Assembly (NCBI GenBank): GCA_947373075.1
Contig: CANBWF010000053.1
Location: forward strand, 1 to 8,432
Direction: 5' to 3'
Length of the DNA: 8,432 nt
Source: Actinomycetota bacterium
Lineage (GTDB): Bacteria; Actinomycetota; Actinomycetes; S36-B12; UBA5976
Shown: piece by piece, positions 1 through 7,045 of the stretch
How positions within the stretch are numbered: position 1 is the stretch's first letter
Layout of the letters: each line of letters opens with the position of its first letter
Translations under genes and position numbers: made by a program
The notes under the pieces: generated by a model
Database searches by the model: none
What the model was told of the DNA's origin: nothing
What the model saw: only the letters and a program-made list of their open reading frames with translations

Positions 1-380
1 CGATATTCCGGCCCTGCGATTATGGCCCCAGCGGCTGCAGACTGACCCAGATGTGCATCTCGCCAAGCGCCGGTAGCCAATGACACAAGAATTAACTCGT
101 CTTGCGTCAACTCAACTTCAGCAAAAAAGGAGCGCTCTAGATCAATGGAATATGTGCTCTGACTATCTCCACTTGGGGAAACTTCATTGAAAACTAGATA
201 CTGACGCAAATCGTTCTTATCGCGCTCGAACTTTCGACCAGCTGCGTCAAGTTCCTTCTCGGTTTCAAATGGCGCGTATCCACTGACGCGATTGAAAATA
301 TCGGATCGAGTAAGCGGCCGCTTTGAGTTCATTAACACAAGCAACAGATTTAACTGTCGCATAGTGTTATCAACGGCCAT
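1..380 (-). CDS. pafB: PafB-type WYL/HTH transcriptional regulator, N-terminal part (cut by window edge)
   Basis: Reading the minus strand from the ATG at 380 gives 126 uninterrupted codons up to the left edge, so the C-terminal part is missing. The first ~65 residues look like a helix-turn-helix: a leucine-rich helix (QLNLLLVLMNSKRPLT), then RSDIFNRVSGY, then the FERDKNDLRQ stretch, which closely resembles the FERDK(N/D)ELR element of PafB. A short winged beta part (around TYSIDLERSFFAEVELT) follows, and then an Ala-rich helical linker. PafB normally continues into a WYL domain, and its partner PafC would be expected just beyond the left edge. In mycobacteria PafBC activates DNA-damage genes independently of LexA/RecA; that role is transferred from the family, not seen here. 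The start lies 3 bp after the stop of the upstream FKBP gene, so it is probably translated from the same mRNA. No clear Shine-Dalgarno is visible. An internal ATG at 362 is a less likely start because the first six residues fit the family N-terminus. Confidence 0.85.
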   Translation of the reverse strand, partial: MAVDNTMRQLNLLLVLMNSKRPLTRSDIFNRVSGYAPFETEKELDAAGRKFERDKNDLRQYLVFNEVSPSGDSQSTYSIDLERSFFAEVELTQDELILVSLATGAWRDAHLGQSAAAGAIIAGPEY

Positions 381-383
381 GGC

Positions 384-746
384 CTATTTCACGGCCAATA
401 GATCGATAACAAATACGAGAGTCTGCCCGGAAAGGCGATGGCCGCCACCAGCAGGACCGTAGGCAAGGTGTGGTGGAATTATTAGCTGACGACGTCCGCC
501 AACTTTCATTCCCGGAATACCTAGCTGCCAACCTTGGATTAGTCCACGTAGTGGGAATTCAATTGACTCGTTGCGGTCCCAAGATGAATCGAACTGTTCG
601 CCTGACACGAACTCAACACCAAGGTAGTGCACTTCAACGGTCTGTCCAGCGGCTACCTCAACTCCATCGCCAACGACTAGATCTTCAATAACTAGCTCGG
701 TAGGTTCTTCCCCATCAATAAAGTCGATTACAGGTGGATTTGTCAT
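384..746 (-). CDS. Cytosolic FKBP-type peptidyl-prolyl cis-trans isomerase
   Basis: A 120-residue single-domain FKBP with no signal peptide, expected to catalyse cis-trans isomerisation of X-Pro bonds in the cytoplasm. The usual pocket residues of the FKBP fold can be picked out: Tyr41 in VHYLG, Phe52-Asp53 in QFDSSWDR, Phe64, the LIQGW segment (69-73) with its Trp at the pocket floor, Tyr96 in LAYGP, and Phe112 in LVFVIDLL. The N-terminal extension (VIDFIDGEEPTELVIEDLVVGDG) is typical of actinobacterial FKBPs. It lies 16 bp after the lipoprotein FKBP gene and 3 bp before pafB. FKBP genes next to pafA are also known in Streptomyces. The ATG at 746 is preceded only by a weak purine-rich GAGAG stretch. 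No direct role in pupylation is established; the link is positional. Confidence 0.93.
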   Translation of the reverse strand: MTNPPVIDFIDGEEPTELVIEDLVVGDGVEVAAGQTVEVHYLGVEFVSGEQFDSSWDRNESIEFPLRGLIQGWQLGIPGMKVGGRRQLIIPPHLAYGPAGGGHRLSGQTLVFVIDLLAVK

Positions 747-762
747 TCGTTTCTACTCTCTC

Positions 763-1263
763 TTAACTAACTGCGGTTAGATCAACCACAAAAACTAAAG
801 TTTCATTCGGTTCAATTGAGCCCTGTCCGACAGGGCCATAAGCCAAGTTACCCGGAATGATTAACAGCCTGCGACCGCCCACTTTCATGCCTTGCAGCCC
901 TTGCTGCCATCCCTGGATTACGCCACTGATAGGAAAAGTGGCAGGCGCGCCACGGTCCCATGATGAGTCAAATTTAGCCTTAGTGTTCATTCCATAACCA
1001 CTGTAGTGAGCAGTAACAGTAGACGTCGGCGTCACGACTGCGCCAGTTCCAACAGCAATGTCTTTGGCTACCAAATCAGTCACTGGCTTGGCATCAGAGC
1101 CAAACTCAATAACTGGTGCGGAATTCAATGGACCAGATACCGTCACCCCATTGCTGGTTACTGGGTCTACCGTTGCGGTGCTTGAGGAGTTTCCACTGTT
1201 ACAGCCGGATAAAAGTCCGGCCACTACTAAACCAATAATTGCTGTTTTTAGACGCATGTTCAC
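763..1263 (-). CDS. Secreted lipoprotein FKBP-type peptidyl-prolyl isomerase
   Basis: A 166-residue protein that starts with a short basic N-terminus (MRLK), a hydrophobic stretch (AIIGLVVAGLL) and a lipobox LSGC with Cys21. It should be lipidated, cleaved before Cys21 and held on the outer face of the membrane. A Ser/Thr-rich linker (about 22-45) leads into an FKBP domain (about 50-166). This domain keeps Tyr87, Phe98-Asp99 (KFDSSWDR), Phe110, the VIQGW segment ending at Trp119, Tyr142 (LAYGP) and Phe158. The domain closely resembles the neighbouring cytosolic FKBP (shared FDSSWDR, IQGWQ, GMKVGGRR, LIIP, LAYGP), which points to a tandem duplication followed by relocation. The start drawn is GTG at 1263; the in-frame ATG two codons on (1257) gives MRLKTAII and is equally plausible. 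Neither has a strong ribosome binding site. The gene follows pafA after 44 bp. Confidence 0.92.
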   Translation of the reverse strand: MNMRLKTAIIGLVVAGLLSGCNSGNSSSTATVDPVTSNGVTVSGPLNSAPVIEFGSDAKPVTDLVAKDIAVGTGAVVTPTSTVTAHYSGYGMNTKAKFDSSWDRGAPATFPISGVIQGWQQGLQGMKVGGRRLLIIPGNLAYGPVGQGSIEPNETLVFVVDLTAVS

Positions 1264-1307
1264 AGCCTATTGCTTGGTCAATAACTGGGGACACTAGCCA
1301 CGCGGTT

Positions 1308-2684
1308 TCACATCTGGCTAATTAGGTCTCGAACTCGCTCATCATCGGCATTGAACGGGTCGGGCAAACTGACTGAGCGTTCAACAGGAAGGTTGACTTT
1401 GAAATGCATCCAATCGGTCGCTATCGAGGTATTTGTTCGCTTGGCAGCAGCCAAGAAATCCCCGCGTAATTTCGCTCGAGTTGTTTGAGGTGGTGTCTTT
1501 GTAGCTCTTTCAACCGCAACTTTCGAAACGACTGGAATTATTTGGCCCTGCTGAAGTAACAAATTGTAGATTCCGCGATCAGCTGAGAGCTCGTGGTACA
1601 TAAGTTCCACTTGAGCCAACTTGGCAGAATCTAATTCCAACCCCTGCTCATCCCGGAATGCTTGCAACACCTGCAATTTGATTCGCCAATCTAAAAGGGA
1701 ATCAAAAGCCGACAAGTCGCCAACTTCGAAGGCTTCAATAATCTGACCCCAGAGACTTAAGGCCTGTTTATGCAGGTCAGACAGTTCCCAACTGAAACGC
1801 TCAATGTTTGCGCAAACCAGATCAAAATAGATTCGCTGAGTTTCAATGGCACTTAAAGTCCTGCCATCTTGAAGTAGGACTCCCGCCTTGCCAGATAAGT
1901 CACGGGCGACATCGCGGATTGCTTTCATTGGATTATCTACTCGTAAATTTGCTGGAATAGCTCCCACTTCCATTACGGCAAGAACCAGATCCATAGTGGC
2001 AACTTTGAGCAGCATCGATGTCTCTGACATGTTGCTATCGCCACTAATCACATGCAGCCGCCGATATTTATCGGAGTTTGCGTGTGGTTCATCGCGGGTA
2101 TTAATCATTGGCCTTGATCTTGTTGTGGCGCTAGAAACCGCATCCCACATGTGGTCAGCTCGTTGCGACATTACGTAAACGACGCCATTTGAAGTCTTCA
2201 ACAACTTCCCCGCTCCAGCGAACAGTTGCCTAGTTACTAAGAAAGGCAGGAGTCCATCAAGATGTTGCAAGTAGTCGAGCTTGCGATTGATCAAATAGTT
2301 CTCATGACAACCGTACGAGTTACCAGACGAGTCGGTGTTGTTCTTGAAAACAAACACTCGGCCTTCTATCCCTTCGCTAGCTAACTTAGCTTCGGCAGCG
2401 CGTGCCAGCTGCGAAACAATCTCATCCCCCGCTTTTTCTTGAGCCAGGACATCTTCTAACTGATCGCATTCGGCCGTCGCATATTCAGGATGACTTCCAA
2501 CATCTAGGTATAGCCGACCACCGTTGGGCAAAAATACATTATTACTTCGATACTCATCCACCACATCGCTGAATAAATAACGGGCCAACTCATCTGGAGT
2601 TAACCGACGATGGCTCTCCATTGCACACGTAATACCGTATTCAGTTTCAATGCCAAAAATCCGGCGTGGCAGAGTGGTTGCCAA
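1308..2684 (-). CDS. pafA: Pup--protein ligase PafA
   Basis: PafA uses ATP to form an isopeptide bond between the C-terminal glutamate of deamidated Pup and a lysine of a target protein. At 458 residues it has the usual family length. Carboxylate-amine-ligase hallmarks are present: GIETEYG (11-17) with the metal/ATP-binding Glu13, LYLDVGSHPEYAT (58-70) with Asp61 at the position of the catalytic base, KNNTD (114-118), YGCHENY (124-130), NTRDEPHA (195-202) and RRLHVISGDSNMS (208-220). The Dop-specific insertion near residues 45-55 is absent, which separates it from Dop. A smaller C-terminal domain (about 400-458) contacts Pup in known structures. Translation starts at TTG (2684), only 2 bp after the pup stop, and its likely ribosome binding site lies inside the last codons of pup, so the two should be translationally coupled. 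In most relatives prcB and prcA separate these two genes. Confidence 0.97.
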   Translation of the reverse strand: MATTLPRRIFGIETEYGITCAMESHRRLTPDELARYLFSDVVDEYRSNNVFLPNGGRLYLDVGSHPEYATAECDQLEDVLAQEKAGDEIVSQLARAAEAKLASEGIEGRVFVFKNNTDSSGNSYGCHENYLINRKLDYLQHLDGLLPFLVTRQLFAGAGKLLKTSNGVVYVMSQRADHMWDAVSSATTRSRPMINTRDEPHANSDKYRRLHVISGDSNMSETSMLLKVATMDLVLAVMEVGAIPANLRVDNPMKAIRDVARDLSGKAGVLLQDGRTLSAIETQRIYFDLVCANIERFSWELSDLHKQALSLWGQIIEAFEVGDLSAFDSLLDWRIKLQVLQAFRDEQGLELDSAKLAQVELMYHELSADRGIYNLLLQQGQIIPVVSKVAVERATKTPPQTTRAKLRGDFLAAAKRTNTSIATDWMHFKVNLPVERSVSLPDPFNADDERVRDLISQM

Positions 2685-2686
2685 AA

Positions 2687-2881
2687 TTACTGGCCGCCCT
2701 TTTGCACAAAGCCGCTAACGAATTCTTCAGAGTTCTTCTCCAGCACAGCATCGATCTGATCAAGTATTGCCGAGATGTCAGGAACGACTACCTGTTTGGG
2801 TTGTTTTGATTGCCCAGTACTCACATTGTCATCGGTATCCGTCGGTGCGGATTTAACTGACTCAAAATTCTGTTCGCTCAC
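2687..2881 (-). CDS. pup: Prokaryotic ubiquitin-like protein Pup
   Basis: A 64-residue, Lys-, Asp- and Gln-rich protein ending in FVQKGGQ, the diagnostic Pup C-terminus. The terminal Gln64 must be deamidated to Glu by Dop before PafA can attach it to target lysines. The N-terminal half (1-30) is polar and likely disordered; it is the part threaded into the ARC/Mpa pore. Residues about 34-60 (DISAILDQIDAVLEKNSEEF) match the helix that binds the ARC coiled coils and the PafA/Dop groove. Lys61 next to GGQ is conserved. The start is GTG at 2881, preceded by a strong AGGAG at 5 bp spacing. The gene lies 25 bp after dop and 2 bp before pafA. Such a small gene is easily missed, but the C-terminal motif and gene order make it secure. 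Confidence 0.97.
   Translation of the reverse strand: MSEQNFESVKSAPTDTDDNVSTGQSKQPKQVVVPDISAILDQIDAVLEKNSEEFVSGFVQKGGQ
2694..2700 (-). promoter_or_regulatory. Ribosome binding site for pafA, inside the 3' end of pup
   Basis: On the minus strand AGGGCGG lies 9 bp before the TTG start of pafA. It falls within the Lys-Gly-Gly codons of pup, so ribosomes finishing pup uncover or reuse this site. This supports both the TTG start and translational coupling of tag and ligase. Confidence 0.55.
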
Positions 2882-2886
2882 GATTG

Positions 2887-2891
2887 CTCCT
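2887..2891 (-). promoter_or_regulatory. Ribosome binding site for pup
   Basis: AGGAG on the minus strand, 5 bp before the GTG start of pup. It is the strongest Shine-Dalgarno in the operon. This fits a small tag that must be made in excess of its enzymes, although that consequence is inference. Confidence 0.75.
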
Positions 2892-2906
2892 AGATCTAAC
2901 TCAACA

Positions 2907-4427
2907 CTAATGCTGTTCGCTGATTAGCTGTTCCAACTTGGTGACGAATTCGGCGGGTTCACATTGTTGGGCAAAGAGGTGCTCGGTTTCATTCGATCGA
3001 TATCCGCGAGCATCTGGCAGTCCGATCCTTTTCAGTGGCTGATCTGGTGAAATCTGAAATATAAGAGATTCCCATGAAGCCCCGACTACATTTGCGCCAT
3101 AATTCTGAACAGCTTTTCCGCGAACATAAGCACGAGTATCAACAGGTGGATTAGCGATAGCGAGCTCTACTTCCTGCTCATCAAACATCTCCGAGGAATT
3201 GGAATTGCGCTGCAGCAAATACGACAAACCCTTGTCGACTCTTATGTCGCAATACTGCAGATCGATGGCTTTAAGTTTGCTGTCCTGCCATCCCAGATCA
3301 TCGCGCAAGCGGTAAGAATCAAGTACCGATTTTTTTGTTACCCAGTCAACCGTTCCAATTAGAGACTGAGTGTCAGATTCCAGAGCATCGAGCACATCAC
3401 GCCAAAGAACCAGAACCTGCTTCGTCATTGCATCGAAAGGTTTACTCGCCATGTAATTTTCCGAAGCAGCCAAATATTCGCGCTGGATTTCGATTGCACT
3501 CAATGCCGTACCATCAGTCAACTGCAATTGCTGCTCGAACTTGTAGTCGCGACTCACTGCCTGCATTTCCAGCACTGGATCGGCTAAATCGATTTCAAAA
3601 TCAAGCGCTGAATCTTCAATCATTGAGAGCACCAAAGCAGTTGCACCCATTTTTAGAAACGTCATGGTTTGCGACATGTTGGCATCGCCAACAATCACAT
3701 GTAGCCGACGGAATTTGTTGGGATCCGCGTGTGGTTCGTCGCGCGTGTTGATAATCGGACGGTTGACTGTAGTTTCAAGGCCCACTCGAGCTTCAAAGAA
3801 ATCAGCACGCTGAGATATCTGGAAACCGGCTGTTCGACTCTCCTGCCCCAGACCAACTCGCCCCGAACCGGCCCAAATGTTTCGGGTTACGAAAAACGGA
3901 GTTAAGTGTTTTACAAAATCATCAAAAGGAACATCGCGAGCTACTTGATAATTTTCATGAGTGCCATAACTAGCACCTTTGCCATCTGTGTTGTTCTTAT
4001 AAATCGTGATCAGATTGCCGGTTAACTCACTAGCCATTTGAGCCGCGTGATTCAAAATGCGGTCACCAGCGACATCCCACAAAGCAGCATCTGCAGGGTT
4101 AGTAACTTCAGGACCAGAATATTCAGGGTGCGCGTGATCTACGTAAAACCGAGCACCATTAGGCAGCATTAAGTTTGGCATGCCAATGTCAATGTCTGTC
4201 CACGATTCCGGGTCAGCAAGTTCGCGTTCAATTTCATAGCCACGCACGTCAACAAATGGCGATTCAACGTAATAATCCCAACGCATTGGTTTTTGTCGAT
4301 CTGGAAATAGAAAATCAGAATAGGCATTCACGACAGCCGCACAAAGAATCGTTGGATTGATTCCAGGATTATTAGGTGATGAAATTCCGTATTCGGTCTC
4401 AATTCCCATAATCCGATGAACACTCAT
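2907..4427 (-). CDS. dop: Pup deamidase / depupylase Dop
   Basis: Dop converts the Pup C-terminal Gln to Glu and also hydrolyses the isopeptide bond that links Pup to proteins. The 506-residue length is normal for the family. It shares the PafA fold: MGIETEYG (7-14) with Glu10, ARFYVDHAHPEYS (92-104) with the catalytic Asp97, YKNNTDGKG (143-151), SYGTHENY (153-160), NTRDEPHA (227-234) and RRLHVIVGDANMS (240-252). The roughly 40-residue insertion at about 42-82 (FPDRQKP to TDIDIG), which PafA lacks, is the Dop-loop and separates it from the ligase. The GISSPNNPG segment after the first motif is also Dop-like. The ATG at 4427 is 14 bp after the arc stop, with no obvious Shine-Dalgarno, so it probably depends on translation of arc. 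A GGQ-ending Pup in the same operon fits an active deamidase. Confidence 0.97.
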   Translation of the reverse strand: MSVHRIMGIETEYGISSPNNPGINPTILCAAVVNAYSDFLFPDRQKPMRWDYYVESPFVDVRGYEIERELADPESWTDIDIGMPNLMLPNGARFYVDHAHPEYSGPEVTNPADAALWDVAGDRILNHAAQMASELTGNLITIYKNNTDGKGASYGTHENYQVARDVPFDDFVKHLTPFFVTRNIWAGSGRVGLGQESRTAGFQISQRADFFEARVGLETTVNRPIINTRDEPHADPNKFRRLHVIVGDANMSQTMTFLKMGATALVLSMIEDSALDFEIDLADPVLEMQAVSRDYKFEQQLQLTDGTALSAIEIQREYLAASENYMASKPFDAMTKQVLVLWRDVLDALESDTQSLIGTVDWVTKKSVLDSYRLRDDLGWQDSKLKAIDLQYCDIRVDKGLSYLLQRNSNSSEMFDEQEVELAIANPPVDTRAYVRGKAVQNYGANVVGASWESLIFQISPDQPLKRIGLPDARGYRSNETEHLFAQQCEPAEFVTKLEQLISEQH

Positions 4428-4441
4428 TGCTGGTTCGACAA

Positions 4442-6052
4442 CTAACTTGTGGGCGCAATGCTGTGGCTGGCGGCGGAACCATCTTTCGTGTGCACAAGAG
4501 TGCGCATGTAGACAATCGGTTGCCCTTTACGCCCAGAAATCTTCGCCCAGTCATCAGGATTGGTGGTGTTTGGCAAATCTTCGTTCTCTAGCAACTCGTC
4601 ATAAGCGGCGCTGATTAAGTGCTCGGTTGAAACTCCCCTTGCACCTGTAGCGAGCTCGTTCTTTATTGCATACTTCTTAGCGCGTGAAACGATGTTTTCA
4701 ATCATTGCGCCGGAATTGAAGTCATAAAAATAGAGCGTCTCTTTTTCGCCATTTGTGTAAGTAACTTCCAAAAATTCGTTTTCCGTGGAATTCTCGTACA
4801 TCCGCGTTGTAATTAAGCTAATCATTTCCTGAACTGCAGCTTCAGGTGAACCATACTTAAGTAGTTCGTCTTGGTGAATCGGTACGTCAACAGTTAAATA
4901 CTTAGCAAAAATCTGTGCGCTTGCCTTCACGTCAGGACGATCCACCTTGATTTTCACATCCAGCCGACCTGGTCGCAGAATCGCCGGGTCAATCATGTCT
5001 TCGCGATTGGAAGCGCCGATCACAATCACATGGTCAAGGCTTTCAACACCATCAATCTCGCTGAGCAACTGCGGAACAATTGTGGTTTCCACATCACTTG
5101 ATACACCAGTACCGCGCGTTCTAAATAAAGCATCCATCTCGTCGAAGAAAACAATGACCGGAGTTCCCTCTTGCGCTTTTTCGCGAGCTCTCTGGAAAAT
5201 AATTCGTATCTGTCGTTCGGTTTCGCCGACGTATTTGTTTAATAACTCCGGACCCTTGATGTTGATGAAGTAACTACGGCCGCTTCCGTTACCAGAAGCT
5301 GCCTGAGTCTTCTTCGCAATGGAGTTCGCAACTGCTTTAGCGATAAGCGTTTTACCGCACCCAGGCGGCCCATAAAGCAAAATGCCTTTTGGTGCCTTAA
5401 GGGAATAATCTGCAAACATCTTTGCCTGCAAGAATGGCAGTTCAACTGCATCGACAATGCTCTCGATCTGCTCTTGCAATCCGCCGATGTCTTCGTAACT
5501 CACGTCTGGCACTTCTTCTAGAAGCAAATCATCAATCTCTGATTTAGCAATCCGTTCGAACGCGAAACCTGCGCGTAGGTCGCACAGCAGACTGTCGCCA
5601 CTACGCAGTGCAGACACGTCTATTGGGTGAGCACAAAGGACCACATGAACTTCATCTGCTTGCCCGCGTACCAAGATTCGTTCGCCATCCTGTGCCAACT
5701 CCACAAAAGTGACGAGCTGGCCGATGTTGGTAATTCCACCTGCTTGAATGACATTCATCGATTCATTGAGTAACAATTCTTGTCCGCGCTTAAGCGAGTT
5801 AGCATCGACTTCCGGGCTGACTGCTACGCGCATTTGTCGGCCGTTAAAAACAATGTTGATTAGGCCATCGTCAGCTGATGAAACAAATAATGCATAACTA
5901 TTTGGCGGTAGACCCAACTTTTCGATTTCGTGATGCAGTTCTAGAACCTGATCACGTGCTTCGCGAAGAGTTTTGGTGAGCAACTCGTTATGCGCAGAAA
6001 GGTCATCAACGCGCTTGCGCAGATCAGACGAATCGTCGGAAGTCGCAGTCAT
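4442..6052 (-). CDS. arc: Proteasome-type AAA+ unfoldase ARC/Mpa lacking the proteasome-docking tail
   Basis: A hexameric ATPase that binds Pup through N-terminal coiled coils and threads pupylated proteins. Domains in order: coiled coil (about 8-46), two OB-fold segments (about 52-100 and 101-170), the linker DVSYEDIGGL (183-192), and an AAA+ core. The core has Walker A GPPGCGKT (228-235), pore loop KYVGE (273-277), Walker B VIVFFDEMD (299-307), sensor Asn349 in GASN, and arginine fingers at Arg360/Arg363 in LRPGR. A C-terminal part (about 440-520) includes DDWAKISGRKG, as in Mpa. Family members that work with a 20S core end in GQYL; this one stops at SIAPTS, so the docking tail is missing. 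At 536 residues it is a little shorter than typical Mpa. The ATG overlaps the trmI stop by one base (TAATG), and AGGTGA lies just upstream inside trmI. It probably works as a stand-alone unfoldase, as ARC does in Corynebacterium. Confidence 0.96.
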   Translation of the reverse strand: MTATSDDSSDLRKRVDDLSAHNELLTKTLREARDQVLELHHEIEKLGLPPNSYALFVSSADDGLINIVFNGRQMRVAVSPEVDANSLKRGQELLLNESMNVIQAGGITNIGQLVTFVELAQDGERILVRGQADEVHVVLCAHPIDVSALRSGDSLLCDLRAGFAFERIAKSEIDDLLLEEVPDVSYEDIGGLQEQIESIVDAVELPFLQAKMFADYSLKAPKGILLYGPPGCGKTLIAKAVANSIAKKTQAASGNGSGRSYFINIKGPELLNKYVGETERQIRIIFQRAREKAQEGTPVIVFFDEMDALFRTRGTGVSSDVETTIVPQLLSEIDGVESLDHVIVIGASNREDMIDPAILRPGRLDVKIKVDRPDVKASAQIFAKYLTVDVPIHQDELLKYGSPEAAVQEMISLITTRMYENSTENEFLEVTYTNGEKETLYFYDFNSGAMIENIVSRAKKYAIKNELATGARGVSTEHLISAAYDELLENEDLPNTTNPDDWAKISGRKGQPIVYMRTLVHTKDGSAASHSIAPTS

Positions 6053-6942
6053 TATTCACCTGATTCGAATTCGGTACTACTTGCTAATTCTTCCGCATCA
6101 GTGCCTTTTGCGGGGCGAATTCGACGAGGTGGCAGCACTGTTCCGTCTGCCAATCTTCTGGCCTGTACTAAGAATCCAGTATGTCCCTGCATCTTGTGGC
6201 TCGGTCGAACGGCTAGACCCTCAACATGCCAAGTGCGTTGAATCAACTCTTGACCTTGTGGATCAGTCCAATTCTTACTCAGACGTATCTCTTCAATAAC
6301 CTTGGCCATCTGAGTGGTGGTAGCGACATAAATCATTAACACACCGCCTGGGCGAATAACGCGTGTCATGGATTCCACGCATTCCCAAGGAGAGAGCATG
6401 TCCAAAACTGCTCTATCAACTGATGCATCTGCAAGAGCAGCAGTTTCCTCTTGTACGGAACCCAGAGTTACTGTCCAGTTCTCTGGCTGTTTGCCAAAGA
6501 AGGTTGCAACATTCTTTTGCGCGATTTTTGCAAAATCTTCACGTCGTTCGTAGCTGTACAAATGACCGTCAGAGCCGATTGCCCGCAGCAATGAACAACT
6601 CAGCGCGCCACTTCCGACACCGGCTTCCACCACAACAGAACCTGGATAAATATCTGCAAATCCGACAATTGCTGCTGCATCCTTGGGATAAATAACAGCA
6701 GCTCCCCTAGGCATAGAGAGTACGAAATCACTAAGCAGTGGCTTCAGCGCTAGGTAGACATAGTTTCCAGAAGATGTGACTGTGATGCCTTCTGGCTGGC
6801 CAATTAAATCGTTGTGCGAAATAGCACCGTGATTTGTGTGGAACTCGCGGTCAACTTCCAAGGTAACCGTGTGTTTACGACCTTTTACGTCCGTCAATTG
6901 AGCCCGATCGCCCACTTTGAAAGCCGCTCTATTGTCAGTCAT
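6052..6942 (-). CDS. trmI: tRNA (adenine-58-N1)-methyltransferase TrmI
   Basis: This SAM-dependent enzyme makes m1A58 in the T-loop of tRNAs, usually as a homotetramer. From the ATG at 6942 it is 296 residues, near the size of the mycobacterial Rv2118c enzyme. An N-terminal beta domain (about 1-75) precedes the Rossmann-fold methyltransferase. Visible motifs are VVEAGVGSG (104-112, SAM loop), YSYERREDF (129-137, with acidic Glu132 for the ribose), DRAVLDMLSPWE (176-187, catalytic region with Asp181) and HTGFLVQARR (254-263). The tail is basic (PPRRIRPAKGT). The reading frame is open upstream to an ATG at 7092, but that would overlap the start of the divergent PAC2 gene and its promoter. The ATG at 6942 has AGGTGG just before it and begins like the family (MTDNRAAFKVGDR). 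It is the first gene of the Pup operon, the same position as in mycobacteria. Confidence 0.95.
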   Translation of the reverse strand: MTDNRAAFKVGDRAQLTDVKGRKHTVTLEVDREFHTNHGAISHNDLIGQPEGITVTSSGNYVYLALKPLLSDFVLSMPRGAAVIYPKDAAAIVGFADIYPGSVVVEAGVGSGALSCSLLRAIGSDGHLYSYERREDFAKIAQKNVATFFGKQPENWTVTLGSVQEETAALADASVDRAVLDMLSPWECVESMTRVIRPGGVLMIYVATTTQMAKVIEEIRLSKNWTDPQGQELIQRTWHVEGLAVRPSHKMQGHTGFLVQARRLADGTVLPPRRIRPAKGTDAEELASSTEFESGE

Positions 6943-6945
6943 ACG

Positions 6946-6951
6946 CCACCT
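6946..6951 (-). promoter_or_regulatory. Ribosome binding site deciding the trmI start
   Basis: AGGTGG on the minus strand, 3 bp before the ATG at 6942. It pairs with the CACCU part of the 16S rRNA tail, for which short spacing is normal. It favours this start over the in-frame ATG at 7092. Confidence 0.65.
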
Positions 6952-6987
6952 AATTTTTGTTGCTACTGGAGTCCATTGTGTCAGCAA

Positions 6988-6993
6988 TCTATA
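6988..6993 (-). promoter_or_regulatory. Candidate -10 element for the trmI-arc-dop-pup-pafA operon
   Basis: TATAGA (within GGTTATAGATTG) on the minus strand lies about 46 bp before the trmI start in the 113-bp divergent gap. It is the best -10-like hexamer there. No convincing -35 hexamer is seen at 16-18 bp, so it is a guess by eye. If right, it would drive the whole minus-strand operon with a leader of about 40 nt. Confidence 0.4.
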
Positions 6994-7016
6994 ACCCGAG
7001 CGAGCGGTGTAGGCGT

Positions 7017-7022
7017 TACACT
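7017..7022 (+). promoter_or_regulatory. Candidate -10 element for the PAC2 gene
   Basis: TACACT on the plus strand fits the actinobacterial TANNNT pattern and would give a 5' leader of roughly 25-30 nt before the GTG at 7056. No clear -35 hexamer accompanies it. It lies back-to-back with the candidate operon promoter, so the two would have overlapping upstream regions. Confidence 0.4.
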
Positions 7023-7045
7023 GAAAATGTTTAAGCAAACCCGCT

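Noticed and set aside
1264..1307. A possible terminator or promoter between pafA and the lipoprotein FKBP gene
   Set aside because: Only a weak 5-bp inverted repeat (TATTG/CAATA) is present, with no T-run after it. A TTGACC hexamer lacks a properly spaced -10.
3335..3751. A 138-codon open frame on the plus strand inside dop
   Set aside because: It lies wholly antisense to well-conserved dop sequence, has no recognisable domain and no good ribosome site. It is a shadow of the real gene, as are similar plus-strand frames within pafA, arc and trmI.
5239..5457. A 72-codon frame in a second minus-strand frame within arc
   Set aside because: It overlaps the ARC Walker A region in another frame and its translation looks like random basic sequence.
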